A stretch of 27,260 bases of DNA from Azolla pinnata (taxonomy: Eukaryota; Streptophyta; Polypodiopsida; Salviniales; Salviniaceae): positions 1 to 27,260 of the forward strand of contig JBBBWG010005958.1 in assembly GCA_037176905.1 (NCBI GenBank), in the 5' to 3' direction. The notes below the pieces were generated by a model. That model was given only the letters and a program-made list of their open reading frames with translations. It was not told the DNA's origin and did not search any database. Position numbers and translations under genes: made by a program. Below, one piece after another: positions 9,464 to 19,416 of the stretch (positions are counted from its first letter, which is position 1; each line of letters opens with the position of its first letter).

Positions 9464-12400
9464 TCACTTACTTAAATACTCATACGACACAATCATGCAT
9501 GTACCCCAAGCTGACATGCTTACAAATCGCGGTCCGAGCCCCCTATAAAATCCTTTTGGTCCATGTTCTTTCAAAAGTGTTCTAATCGTAGACAAAATAG
9601 TGGGCCTCTTTGTTGTTTCAATTACCTAATAACGAAAGGTGTGAGTAGAAGCCAAACAAATAGGTAACTGCTTTAAAATTAACCCTGATGTATGAATTGG
9701 AGGTTTCATTTCACCTGAAGGCGAGTTTTGATTGTATCTAATGGAGTTGTCGTTATTGATGCCACAGCACCTGCAATTACCCCTCCTGCAGCTTGAACTG
9801 AAACGACTTGCCATTGTCCCGGCTTAGCATCATCACCATCTTCCCAGTTGTATCCTAATCCTCTGCAAAATATTGAGAACCATAACAACTGTACTGATAT
9901 GATTACTTCTTGTTAACGCATCATCACTCACAAGTATATGCACCTAATGACTTATACCTACATTTGAAAAAGAAGAAAATGCCATCACAGGCTACACCAA
10001 TTTAATTGAACCATTCGTGCCTCATGAGTTTGCTTTCCACTCCTCAATATAGATAATCCAACACAATTAGTAATATAATAAAAGTTGACACAGCTTCACA
10101 TGATATTCACAAATCAGTTATCAGTTATGAAACGTGTTGACCGTGTAGAAAATATTTCCTGAACTAAGCACAGTTCTTTCAAGTTGCTATATTTGTGCTT
10201 ATGACCATTGGGCATGTGGGTTGTTAGTTAATGATTACTTTGTTCAATTCCCCTTCGTTTTCTTTTCTAGGGTTTAGGGTTTATGGAATCAATGAAGAAT
10301 AAGGTCTCAAATTTCATGATCAGTTGAGCATCAGCAATGCTACGTTAGAACTTTTGCTGCAAGCTTCATCCTCTTGTCTATCATTCATAAAAGGATGACA
10401 GCTACGGACAAGCACAGAATCTAATAAGCCACAGGCACAGAATAAGAACTATTCTACTTCTGTAGCAGGACCTAGAACCATTGTGACATTTGTAACAGAT
10501 AGATAAAGGAGGAATCAGACAAACCCAAATACAAGGCTTGTGTTGATTAACCTGACTAGGGGCTAAAACAGCTCTCATGGAGGATATTCTTCCAATGGAA
10601 TCTTCTGTGGCATGTAAAGAAACGTAAATTTAGAGTTCGGTACAGTGGACCATAATGCATCATAAAATGTAATCATCAATACAGCTTTACATGAGGTGAA
10701 CGACATCCACCTCTGCAATAGAAAGCATATTCATGCATTCTCAACTTATTTTTTGCCTTCGTCATGGCAGATGCGCTATATTTGGCTAAGCTAAAATGAA
10801 ACCACTGTGCACCACGATAGAGATTAATCATCTATTGATTCCTGCTAGCCTTCTGAGATTCTGGGTTGCTCTATAGACTTCTTCCATGATGCCAGGCAAA
10901 GGACAGAACGAATCTGCACTAGAAAACCTCTTCATGTGCTTTCAACAAGAGAGAATATGTTAAGGCTGATCTAAAATAAACAAATGCAGGCACAAAGGGT
11001 GATTCTGTAAAAAAAATAGCAGAAACAAAGAGTAAGGTCTTCAACCCCTCAGTATATGAAATTGGACGATAACATTTTCTTACTTCCATATCAGCCTCTG
11101 GCCAGCACCATATGAAGCCCACCATACTGCACTAGTTGGTGCATAGGTCATAACAGACAGCCCGAATCCTCTGTAAAGTCCACGAATCCCATCAGCTTTG
11201 ATAATTTTGAGCGCAGCATCTAGTCCACCCGAGTATTTCTTCGCATCAGGTGTACCTTGTACCATAAGTCTTTGACTGATCTGATGATAAAAAAGCCTGT
11301 TTAATTATAGGAATAAAACTTCAAGAAGTAGCAGGGACCATAATACAACCTCCTCCCTTTGCTCTCTGATAGAGTCAGCAGAGGCAAACAATAGATCATA
11401 AAGTTAAAAGACGAAGAAAGAAGAAGACAGTCATGGCATGAGAAAATTCAGCTTTTTGATCATATACAAAGAATGGCAGTTATCAAACAGTTCTGTCTAA
11501 GTTGTTCAATGAAAACCTGGGCTTCCTGTTAGTAGTTTTCTGCCTTCTATTGATTAATTATTTGAAATCATGCTTTTGAAATCTGACGAGCTCCAGGAAA
11601 TTATTTGGGTTTCTTTCTATTTCCCGTAACTTTTGATCGTTGAGCTCCCTGTGCCATACTCACAAACCTCAGCCATTCCTTGGGCCTTCTTAGCGTGGAG
11701 AGGACCAGCATCTATCCATCAAGAAATTAGCATCTTTTAAGGTCTCTAAAAAGTGGGGTGGGAAAGAAGAAAAGAAAAGGAGTAAACTGTCTCTACTGGT
11801 CTTGAGGAAAACAGAACGTCCATATGAAAAACTTTTAAACCTGGATCGTTTTCTAAGCTGGGTAAGCCCAAATCATTAAGTCCAAACCACTTACTTAAGC
11901 TCAAACCAGTTGGAGCTGCTTATACCAAGCAGAACCAGGCCCAAACTAATTAAAGGTACTTAAGCTTGAGCCAAACCAAATAGAATCACTACGCCATTTA
12001 CATCCAGTACTCAAGCTGGGCCATTGTCAGTACCTAATCTTGCTAAATACACAGAGACTTAATGATAACACATGTATGCAATCGCAATGGGGGAGGTAAG
12101 TATACGCACCACATCGATTGGTACAAAAACAGATTGCGAGAGCAGCGATGAGACGAGGCCGCCGATGCCATTGGCCAGTGGGACACGCAAAGCTTCGGAC
12201 ATGCCGAGCACGTTCGTGATATCCGAAGCTACGAGCTTCGTGGTCTCCAAACTCGTGAGCATGACAACCCGACTGGGGATGGTACCGACCAAGACAGTGC
12301 CAAATCCTCTGTATAGGCCCTTCACGCCATCAGCTCTCAATATGCTCCTCACAACCGCCCCTGCCCCACGGGGGGCTCCATCCCCGCTTGCAGTCGAGAC

Positions 12401-12541
12401 CTGCATTCTCGTCTTCACCACCGATATCGGGAACAGGAGCATGGAAACCCCGGAGAAGAGGCCTGCACCTATCATATAAAACCTCGTCTTGTCCAATCTG
12501 CGAAATGGGGCGAGATGGATAAACGCCTTGGTGAGAGCCAT
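9464..12541 (-). CDS. Mitochondrial carrier (SLC25) family protein, SLC25A44-like plant clade
   Basis: Inner mitochondrial membrane transporter of the six-helix SLC25 fold. The closest family I recognise is the plant SLC25A44-like group; in animals SLC25A44 carries branched-chain amino acids, but the plant substrate is not shown by the sequence. Four exons join in frame: 12110-12541, 11084-11280, 9715-9862 and 9464-9625 (939 nt, 312 aa, the usual carrier length). Three repeats are visible. Their signature motifs are PISVVK (38-43), PIDVIS (141-146, across the exon 1/2 junction) and PLDTIK (250-255). The matching second-half motifs are GVKGLYRGF, GIRGLYRGF and GPKGFYRGL. Donors are GTGCGT, GTAAGA and GTGAAA; acceptors are CAG, CAG and TAG. 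The first motif lacks the acidic residue and the second lacks the final basic one, so salt-bridge networks are asymmetric. Introns are 829, 1221 and 89 bp with no nested gene. Confidence 0.93.
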
Positions 12542-12837
12542 CAGGGCGGGGGGGAATCCCAGCGTTGCTTTTTGGAAGAAAACGGAAAGAAGTGGGAGAA
12601 GGACTGCGCTTCTTTTCCCCTATTCCTTTCCTTCCGTGTTCTCTTGGTTTAGGGCACGGAAGCGACATTCGATTTGCTTGATGCTGCTGGGAAGCAGCAG
12701 GGCAACTCTGCACATGTGTGCATGAAAATGTGGGGCGGAAGAAGAGCTAGTTTAGGTTAGCTTACCTGTCCCAGCCGACGTCGGGAGGTGCAGGAGAGGA
12801 AGGCCGAGCTTCAGCCGCCATAGCCGCCATAGCCGTC

Positions 12838-12897
12838 CTTCGTCTTCTTCTTCTTCTTCTTCGTCTTCTTCTTCTTCTTCTTCTTCTTCTTCTTCTG
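12838..12897. repeat. TTC/GAA microsatellite upstream of the carrier gene
   Basis: (TTC)n with two TCG interruptions, about 300 bp upstream of the carrier ATG. On the minus strand it is GAA repeat. A poly-Glu open frame across it is a by-product. Confidence 0.9.
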
Positions 12898-13160
12898 GGC
12901 TTTCTGTTTGGGAAGAAGAGCTCAGTTTTGTTAATCTCAAAACGTGCCCCTCAGTTTTCTGTTATTCCAAAACTCTTCCTTCATAAAGAAAATAGTAGGC
13001 TTCAGAATCATCCACATTGAAACAGTTGAACTGTTCTTCAATTAAGTACACTGAGATGCTACCTGAAGATCATCGCGATCGCGTTCGCGGCGATCTTTGC
13101 TCCTCCGCAAACGGAAGATCCCGAAGGCCTTTCGTGACCGCGTTCGTTCTCGAATGAAAA

Positions 13161-13295
13161 GATCGGAAGATCCGATCAGCAGCAGATCATATCGGAAGCC
13201 CGTGCGATCGGAAGATCTGATTAGCAACAGATCGTGTTAGAAGTCGTAAAGATCGGAGGATCTGATTAGCAACGGAGCATATTAGAGGTCGTGCC
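13161..13295. repeat. 45-bp tandem repeat, three copies
   Basis: Copies begin at 13161, 13206 and 13251 with GATCGGAAGATC or GATCGGAGGATC. They continue through TGATTAGCAACAGATC (or a variant) to GAAGTCGT or an equivalent end. The period is exactly 45 bp. It is AT/GC-balanced and not obviously coding. Confidence 0.9.
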
Positions 13296-14239
13296 TGGAG
13301 CCTTCGCATCGCAGGCGCATTTCATGCAGAGATTGCAATCGATCGTTCGAATAGTCTCGATATGGAAATGGATTACGGCTGGTTCGAATCAAAAGCATAT
13401 ACCAGTACATGCTTTGGCCGAGAAACTGTTGGGGGAGAGGATGGACTTTAATGAATCGGTCTCTGATCACGTACGCACTCGAGGTTATTCTATACACGAC
13501 CAACTGTTCTTGCAGTGCCCAACAAATTGGGATTTTTAAATACGTAAGTCAAACAAATGCCCACCTGACGTAGCGATCAACTTAATAACTGCGACTTTGA
13601 GGCTCAGGAGGAGAATCGAGCATGTGCCTTGACATTGGTTTATAGTTACTGCCATTACACACTGATCTTAAATCATGCTTTCTGATCGGATGAACAATGA
13701 AATCGTGGCATTCGTGGGGCATCGATTTCGATGGCCGAATGGCGATGGGCTTCTTGTAGTAAACTCCAGTTGAGGTAGATACAGATCACGCGACAAACAG
13801 CCACATCAAGGGGTAGAGACAAATACATTTAGTGCTACATACAACTTTAGTAGAAGCCAAAAGCTGGTAAAGCGAAACGCGCCGATCAGATGTGAGCACC
13901 ACCACCGATCTGTCGTCGTCGATTCGCTAGACACGAGATGTTGTGGTACGATCGCCGAGGCTAATGTCGAATCGAGACATGTACTAAACCAACAACATCT
14001 GCCTGATTGCAAATGCCATGTACACTGATTACTGATCCCAGAGTCGGTAATGTGTGTGCTTGTGTTGCCGTTATCTTCTGGTCTTAAACACTACTCTCCT
14101 AATTATGTAGTTGATTAACCTCCTCGTCGCACCCCCCTAATGCATCTAATTAACTTCCACCTCGAGGTCGATCAAGGATGCGATTATGTACACATCGATC
14201 CACATCAAGGCACAGGCATTGCACATCGATCAGAATCAT

Positions 14240-14935
14240 CATCAAGCTGCATTGGGAAGAAGAAGAAGAAGAAGAAAAAGAAGATTTTTTTAAGCAAAAG
14301 AAGCAAGCTACACTGTGATTAGATGTGAACATCATCATCATCATCGCCGCCGCTGCCACCACCATCACCATCATGATCACATCATGTTCACCACCATCAC
14401 CACCATGATCACCATCATGTTCACCATCATTACCATCATGATCAACATCATCACCATCATGATCACCATCATCACCATCATGTTCACCATCATCACCATC
14501 ATGTTCACCATCATCACCATCATGTTCGCCACCATCACCACCATGTTCACCATCATCACCATCATGGTCACCATCATGTTCACCATCATCATCATAAGAA
14601 GAAGAAGAAGAAGAGAAGCAAGCTACATTGTAATTAGATATGAAAACCGTGACCATCGTCATCATCACCACCACCACCACCACCACCACCATCATCACCA
14701 CCATCATCATCATCATAAGAAGAAGACGAAGCAAGCTACATTGTGATTAGATGCGAAGATCACCACCACCATCATCATATTAAAGAATCTGAAGAAGCAA
14801 GCAAACTACATTGTGATCTGATGTGAACATCACTCGTCATCATCATCATCATCATCATCATAAGAAGAAGAAGAAGAAGCAAGCAAGCTACATTGTGATT
14901 AGATGTGAACATCCTCATCCTCCTCCTCGAGAGAA
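14240..14935. repeat. Five-copy compound module: AAG repeat, unique core, CAT/CAC repeat
   Basis: A core starting AAGCAAGCTACATTGTGATT and continuing AGATGTGAACATC occurs at about 14301, 14616, 14729, 14799 and 14881. Nearly every copy is preceded by (AAG)n and followed by (CAT/CAC)n. Between the first and second cores, about 14390-14585, a 21-bp unit with CATCATGTTCACCATCAT at its heart is tandemly repeated. Open frames with poly-His, Met-Val or Asp-Gly repeats on both strands follow from the triplets and are not genes. Confidence 0.95.
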
Positions 14936-15054
14936 CAGTACACAGTAGGTCTATCAAGCACCGCCACAATTACTTCATACAGCGGATGAATTAATCTACA
15001 CCCACTGTAAGTACTACCGGAACTGCTACTAAATCATACCAGCTAAATATGGAT

Positions 15055-15515
15055 TAAATGGAGCTAGAGCTGCTAATCAAACCAGCTAATCATGTATTAA
15101 ATGGGGCTGGGAATTGCTAATCATAATACCAACTTGTCAAATTATGGATTAAATAGGGCTGGGAACTGCTAATCATACTACCAACTTGTCAAATCAAGGA
15201 TGAATTGGGGCTGGGAATTACTGCAGCTAATTATCATACTACCAACTTGTCAAATCATGGATGAATTGGAGCTGGGAATTACTGCAGCTAATTATCATAC
15301 TACCAGCTTGTCAAATCATGGATGAATTGGAGCTGGGAATTACTTGCTGCTAATCATACTACCAGCTTGTCAAATCATGGATGAATTGGAGCTGGGAATT
15401 ACTTACTGCTAATTATCATAATACCAACTTGTCAAATCATGGATGAATTGGAGCTGGGAATTACTTACTGCTAATCATAATACCAACTTACTGCAGCTAA
15501 TCTAATCATACTACC
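15055..15515. repeat. Minisatellite of ~52-62 bp units downstream of the dirigent gene
   Basis: The landmark GCTGGGAA/GCTGGGAATT recurs at 15106, 15158, 15210, 15271, 15332, 15391 and 15453. Each unit also carries CCAACTTGTCAAATCATGGA or CCAGCTTGTCAAATCATGGA and a GCTAATCATAATACC-type segment. Unit length rises from 52 bp in the left copies to 59-62 bp in the later ones, through an added CTGCAGCTAATTAT-like insert. It ends about 100 bp from the dirigent stop codon, so part may be 3' UTR. Confidence 0.95.
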
Positions 15516-15612
15516 AGCTTAATATTAATCTAAAGGATCATGAAACGCGAATCTGGAGCAAAGCAATGAACTGCATCGGGAACATGGCGATATGGAAGGC
15601 GGCGGAGGAAGA

Positions 15613-16161
15613 TCAGGTGCGGAGCCAGGAGAGGTGGGTCTCGTAGACGTTGGTGACCTTGGCGGTGGAGCCGGCGGAGGGCGGCGTGAAGTTGAAGGTC
15701 CGGGCGATGGAGTAGCCGGAGGCGTCCCGGAAGTCGCCAGTGCCGCCGACGACGGCGAGCTCGAAGCGGCCGGAGGCGAAGTTGGCCTCGCCCTGCGTGG
15801 AGAAGGTCCCGGCGAGGCCCGACGCGGGGTCGGCGATGTCGACGACGGCCTTGACGACGAAGATCGTGGCGATGGCTGTGTTGGAGACGACGACGGAGGT
15901 GCCCCGCAGGAAGCCGATGGCGGGCGAGCTCGCGCTTCCGTTGGCGGTGATGGTGTAGTCGTAGACGACCTCCAGGCCCACGCCCTGCCGCGTGCCGTTG
16001 GCCGGCGCCACCGCCGCCTGCACCATCGTGAACTCGTTCACGCCGAACTGCTGCTGCGTGTAGTAGCTCAGCACCGCCGTCCTCTTCGCCTTCTTGGCGA
16101 TGGCGCCGGGCGCCGCCGCGAGGAGGAGGACGAGCAGCAGAAGCGGGTAGGCGGCGGCCAT
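15613..16161 (-). CDS. Dirigent-like secreted protein
   Basis: Dirigent proteins are apoplastic eight-stranded beta-barrels that steer stereoselective phenoxy-radical coupling (lignans, related phenolics) or act in defence. The exact reaction here cannot be read from the sequence. Single exon, 182 aa, very GC-rich. A hydrophobic signal peptide covers about residues 1-22 (leucine/alanine-rich, ending near GAIA). The dirigent core follows: GLEVVYDYTI (62-71), IGFLRGTSVVVS (82-93), FSTQGEANF (120-128), and the family hallmark VVGGTGDFRDASGYS (137-151). Possible N-glycosylation sites are N55-G-T, N74-G-S and N157-F-T. Length fits the family. The ATG at 16161 is the first in frame and begins the signal peptide. 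The family is often intronless, as here. The divergent N-terminal half leaves open which subfamily it belongs to. Confidence 0.85.
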   Translation of the reverse strand: MAAAYPLLLLVLLLAAAPGAIAKKAKRTAVLSYYTQQQFGVNEFTMVQAAVAPANGTRQGVGLEVVYDYTITANGSASSPAIGFLRGTSVVVSNTAIATIFVVKAVVDIADPASGLAGTFSTQGEANFASGRFELAVVGGTGDFRDASGYSIARTFNFTPPSAGSTAKVTNVYETHLSWLRT

Positions 16162-16284
16162 GGCGGCGGAGGAACCAAAGCCGCAGCGCGAGCTCTGGCT
16201 CTGATGGTGGTCTGATCGCAGAGATCCGTCGATTCCGCAGATCAGTACTGGCTATGGCGAGCTACAGCTTAGCTCCGATCTGAC

Positions 16285-16382
16285 GCAGAGAGAGAGAGGG
16301 CGAGAGAGAAAGGAAAGATCAAAGCAGCTCAGCTATGGCGAGCACGATCTGATCTGATGTGATCTGATCTGATCTGATCTGA
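16285..16382. repeat. GA-rich and (GATCT)n short repeats in the dirigent 5' flank
   Basis: A GAGA tract at 16285-16312 is followed by GATCT pentamers at 16346-16382. On the gene strand these are CT-rich (TCTCTC) and (AGATC)n, lying 120-220 bp upstream of the start. CT-rich tracts are common in plant core promoters and 5' UTRs, but no TATA box can be fixed. Confidence 0.8.
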
Positions 16383-16573
16383 GCGCAGGGCGACGGATGA
16401 ATGCGTCCATGGCACTTGCCCTCGTTTATGTACACATACATACGCACACATACATACATCCATCCATGAATTTCCTCTCTCTAGAAATTAATAAATAAAT
16501 AAATAAATAAATACATGCACCTAAACATGTTTGCCTTATTTATTTTTATGACCCCGGACCAAAAACAGAAGAA

Positions 16574-16776
16574 GATGATTTGCTCCTCCGATCGCGTTTG
16601 AATTGGAAAATTTTTTAGGCATTCCCAGTCTTGTCTGTAATGTAATGTAATGTAATGCAATAATGTAAGCTTGCATCGATGATTTGCTCCTCTGATCGCG
16701 TTTGAATTGGAAAATTTTTTAGGCATTCCCAGTCTTGTCTGTAATGTAATGTAATGTAATAATGTAAGCTTGCATC
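16574..16776. repeat. ~100-104 bp tandem duplication
   Basis: Copy 1 (16574-16677) and copy 2 (16678-16776) both start GATGATTTGCTCCTC and end GTAAGCTTGCATC. They differ by one substitution in the first 30 bases and by one TGTAA-type pentamer unit. Each contains an internal (TGTAA)n run. Confidence 0.95.
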
Positions 16777-16937
16777 GATTCCGTCGCCGCGATCGAATCG
16801 CCGCCCTGCCCTGCGAAACATTCACGGATCGATTCCGCCGCCGTAATCGAATCTCCGCCCTGCTTTGCGAAACATTTACGGGTCGATTCCGCCGCCGTAA
16901 TCGGATCGTCTTCCTGCGTTGCGAGAAATTTACGGAT
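16776..16937 (+). repeat. 54-bp tandem repeat, three copies
   Basis: Copies start at 16776, 16830 and 16884 with CGATTCCGCCGCCGTAATCG (or a variant) and end in a GCGAAACATTTACGG-like segment. The period is divisible by three, and one frame stays open through all three copies, giving an 18-residue periodic peptide (FRRRNRI... CETFT). No family is recognised and nothing else supports translation. Confidence 0.9.
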
Positions 16938-17327
16938 CGCCTCCTCGCCCTGCTGCTGCTTCGATCGATTCCCTACGCCTACATGTATATATATATATAT
17001 ATATATTCGATTCGTTTCTGGCGGTATCGCTTCTGGAATCTGAATCGATTCGCGCTTCCGCGGGTTTCTTCGCGCTCCGAAATCCGATTCATCCGGTGCA
17101 TGCCAATCGACTCGATCGGGCGCTCTGCTTCTCGGTGGGAAAAAAACAAGACCACAGCAAGCGCTAAATCTCTCTCATCTTCTCAGTTCAATTGCACTTG
17201 ATAATAAAAGTGTTGGGGGCGTTTTTCTTGGTAAAATGTTCTCCCCCCATTTAATGTATAGAGATGCATATACACAGGCCTACAAATAAAATAAATATAA
17301 ATCTCTCTAAGCAGAAAAGGCTCCATA

Positions 17328-17648
17328 CACGTGTGTGTGTGTATGTATGTATGTATGTGCACGGTGCGTTTGTATGTGCAATGTATGTATGTGTGTGCGT
17401 GCGTGTATGTGTATGCGTTTGTATGTGAATGTATGTGTGCATGTGTACGTGCGTGTGCTTGTATGTGCAATGTATGTATGTGTGTATGTATGTGCGCGTA
17501 TGTGTGTGCGTTTGTATGTGAATGCATGTGTGTGTGCATGTGTGCGTGCCTGTATGTGCAATGTATGTATGCATGTATGTGTGCGTGGGTTTGTATGTGT
17601 ATGTATGCATGTATGCATGTGTGCGTGCATGTGTGCGCGTGCGTGTGA
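17328..17648. repeat. (TATG/TGCG/TGTG) alternating purine-pyrimidine tract
   Basis: About 320 bp of almost uninterrupted alternating pyrimidine-purine (TATG, TGTG, TGCG, CATG) with a loose ~60-130 bp higher-order pattern (GTTTGTATGTGAATG and CTTGTATGTGCAATG recur). Open frames on both strands (Cys/Val/Met-rich and His/Thr-rich) come from the repeat. Confidence 0.95.
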
Positions 17649-18711
17649 CCATGCCATGCATGCCCCGGCCGTTTCACACCTGTCCGTCTCCAATGACCGC
17701 CCACCCCCGAAAACTTTTACTCCTTACCGCGCCCAGCCTCGGACCAATGTCTGATCGGCACAATCTCGGCTTTCGCAGTTCGATCCGCTTTCTTCTTCTT
17801 CTTTTTTTAATGTACGGAACATGCAGACAGAGAGACAAACAGACAAACAGACAGCCAGACGCATTGCGTGCTTCTTCTTCTTCTTCTTCTTCTACTGTTT
17901 CTGGGTCTGGTTAAATCTTCACGCACAGTTCTGATCGACTCCACCGATTCGGCTTTTATCTGGGTTTCTCTTTCTCTTTTTCTTTTCTTGTTTTCTTTGC
18001 CTTTGCTCGGCTGCCACCGACTACTGACTGACTGTTTGGCCGAATGCGAATCGAGGGGGGGGGAAAAAAAGCCTGTCATCTTCGATGGGATAAAAAGAAA
18101 CAGGAAGAAGCGAGCAGGGCTTAGCTGCAAGCTTTTTTCTGCTGGTGGTGGGTTTTGTTTTTTGGGCCTAATCGCACAGGACTCTCTGCTGCCGAAATCC
18201 AAAAAAACTCGGTTGCTTCCTGCATAGCTAAAACACGGAGCATCGATTCGACCGCAGGCAGCAGGCATGATTCGATCACGTTCTCGCTTCAATCGGACCC
18301 AGTTTGGCCTGCTAAAAGAGGCATCGGTACATGACAGAGAACTTCCAGCTAGAAAGATCGACATAACGTGTTGTTCCGCGATCAATGCCCATAACGATAT
18401 CTAAAGTTAGCCTTGTGCTTCATCACCATCTTCACTGATAATACCACTGCGAAAGTGTGGACAAAACAAGCTTTCTATTCCATCCTAATCTAGCAAAGGC
18501 ATGGGATAGATAATGTCATGGTTTGCAGTAATAGAGGAGCCCGGAGGAGCCCTTAATCCAAGAAATACACCCCACCAAACTCCGATATTCTGATGCAAAC
18601 AGCGAAATTCTAGTTACCATAATTGCATCAAGCAAACCTCTTCAAAGGATATAGTAGAACAAAATATGCATCTTATGCTTCAAAATACACAGCTTTGTTT
18701 AGCTTGCCCAC

Positions 18712-18863
18712 TCATGCATCTACAGGCCGCATTGACACCGCATTGACAGCAGGTTCAGGAATTCCGCGGCTTTCCAAAGGCGTGCTTGATAGAAGGGATG
18801 ATTTGTTAGACAAGAATTCGCAGGAAATTTCATCAATGGGAAAAGAGTCCAGTATTTGCTCCA
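18712..18863 (-). other. Possible orphan terminal exon or gene fragment
   Basis: After an AATAG acceptor-like site at about 18864, a 50-codon frame begins FLEQILDSFPIDEIS, contains LESRGIPEPAVNAVSMRPVD and ends in TGA at 18712-18714. The composition looks protein-like, but I recognise no family. Xylose isomerase ends only about 550 bp upstream on the same strand, leaving little room for the rest of a gene. It may be a fragment, or chance. Confidence 0.2.
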
Positions 18864-19416
18864 AAAACTATTGAATGAAAAACATTTCATGTATTGCATG
18901 CCATGGATAAAATCCATCCAATGGAAAAGAATTCACTTTCAAGCGATTTGATGGAAGCCCATGTGGCTATGGATATAGATAGCCCACAAATCTCCAAAAA
19001 TACTGCCCTATTGAGAATTTTCAATACATTCCGAGAAAGGCAATAGTCAAAGTTCGGCATACACTGCCAATTTTAATTCCAAAGAAAGAAACATTAACAA
19101 TTTAATGTTCCACACTCCCAAATACATGATTCACCTATTTAAGATCTGGATCTGTCTAAATTATTTTAATTTTCATACATCAATACAGGAGTATAGAAAA
19201 GTGCCCATGATTTTGGCTGAAGCCTAATAATCCGCCAAACTCACGGATCATCGATAGGTGAGCTACTCTGGTAAATTTCTAAATGACATATGTCGAGAAT
19301 AGTGGAGATATACAAAAGCGGAATCAACGCTATATATATGTATATATCAAAGAAAACAGATCATGAGAATGCCTTCAACTTATGAATGAGTCTTAAGCTA
19401 CCGGTTTTGTATCGGT

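Larger units (their letters stand above)
12542..15612. other. Repeat-rich intergenic region between carrier and dirigent genes
   Basis: No protein gene is supported. The carrier gene's 5' flank (12542-12960) contains a TTC block. Further on lie a 45-bp repeat, a compound microsatellite module and a minisatellite (each listed). 13300-14220 shows nothing recognisable. Confidence 0.6.
16938..19416. other. Intergenic between dirigent promoter side and xylose isomerase 3' end
   Basis: No confident gene. It contains a TATATA run near 16985-17006, the 17.3-17.65 kb tract listed separately, (CTT)n near 17872-17893 and (ACAG/ACAA) runs at 17825-17860. The right end, 18.9-19.4 kb, is AT-rich and should include the xylose isomerase 3' UTR. 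A possible orphan exon at 18712-18863 is listed separately. Confidence 0.5.

Noticed and set aside
11821..12020. Repeated AAGCTTGAGCC/AAGCCCAAATC-like motifs in carrier intron 1, possible transposon remnant
   Set aside because: Motifs are short and degenerate; no terminal repeats or target-site duplication could be defined.
12752..12940. Acidic Glu-rich minus-strand frame upstream of the carrier
   Set aside because: GAA microsatellite translation; separated from the carrier ATG and without homology.
13381..13390. GGTTCGAATC, a perfect RNA polymerase III B-box
   Set aside because: No A-box at the right spacing and no tRNA cloverleaf can be folded around it.
14240..15515. CRISPR-like regular spacing of repeats
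   Set aside because: Spacers are themselves repetitive, unit lengths are wrong, and the context is a plant nuclear genome.
15592..16215. 207-codon plus-strand frame
   Set aside because: Antisense shadow of the GC-rich dirigent gene.
17183..17754. Cys/Val/Met-rich and His/Thr-rich frames on both strands
   Set aside because: Translations of the TATG/TGCG tract in several frames; no domain and no codon bias.
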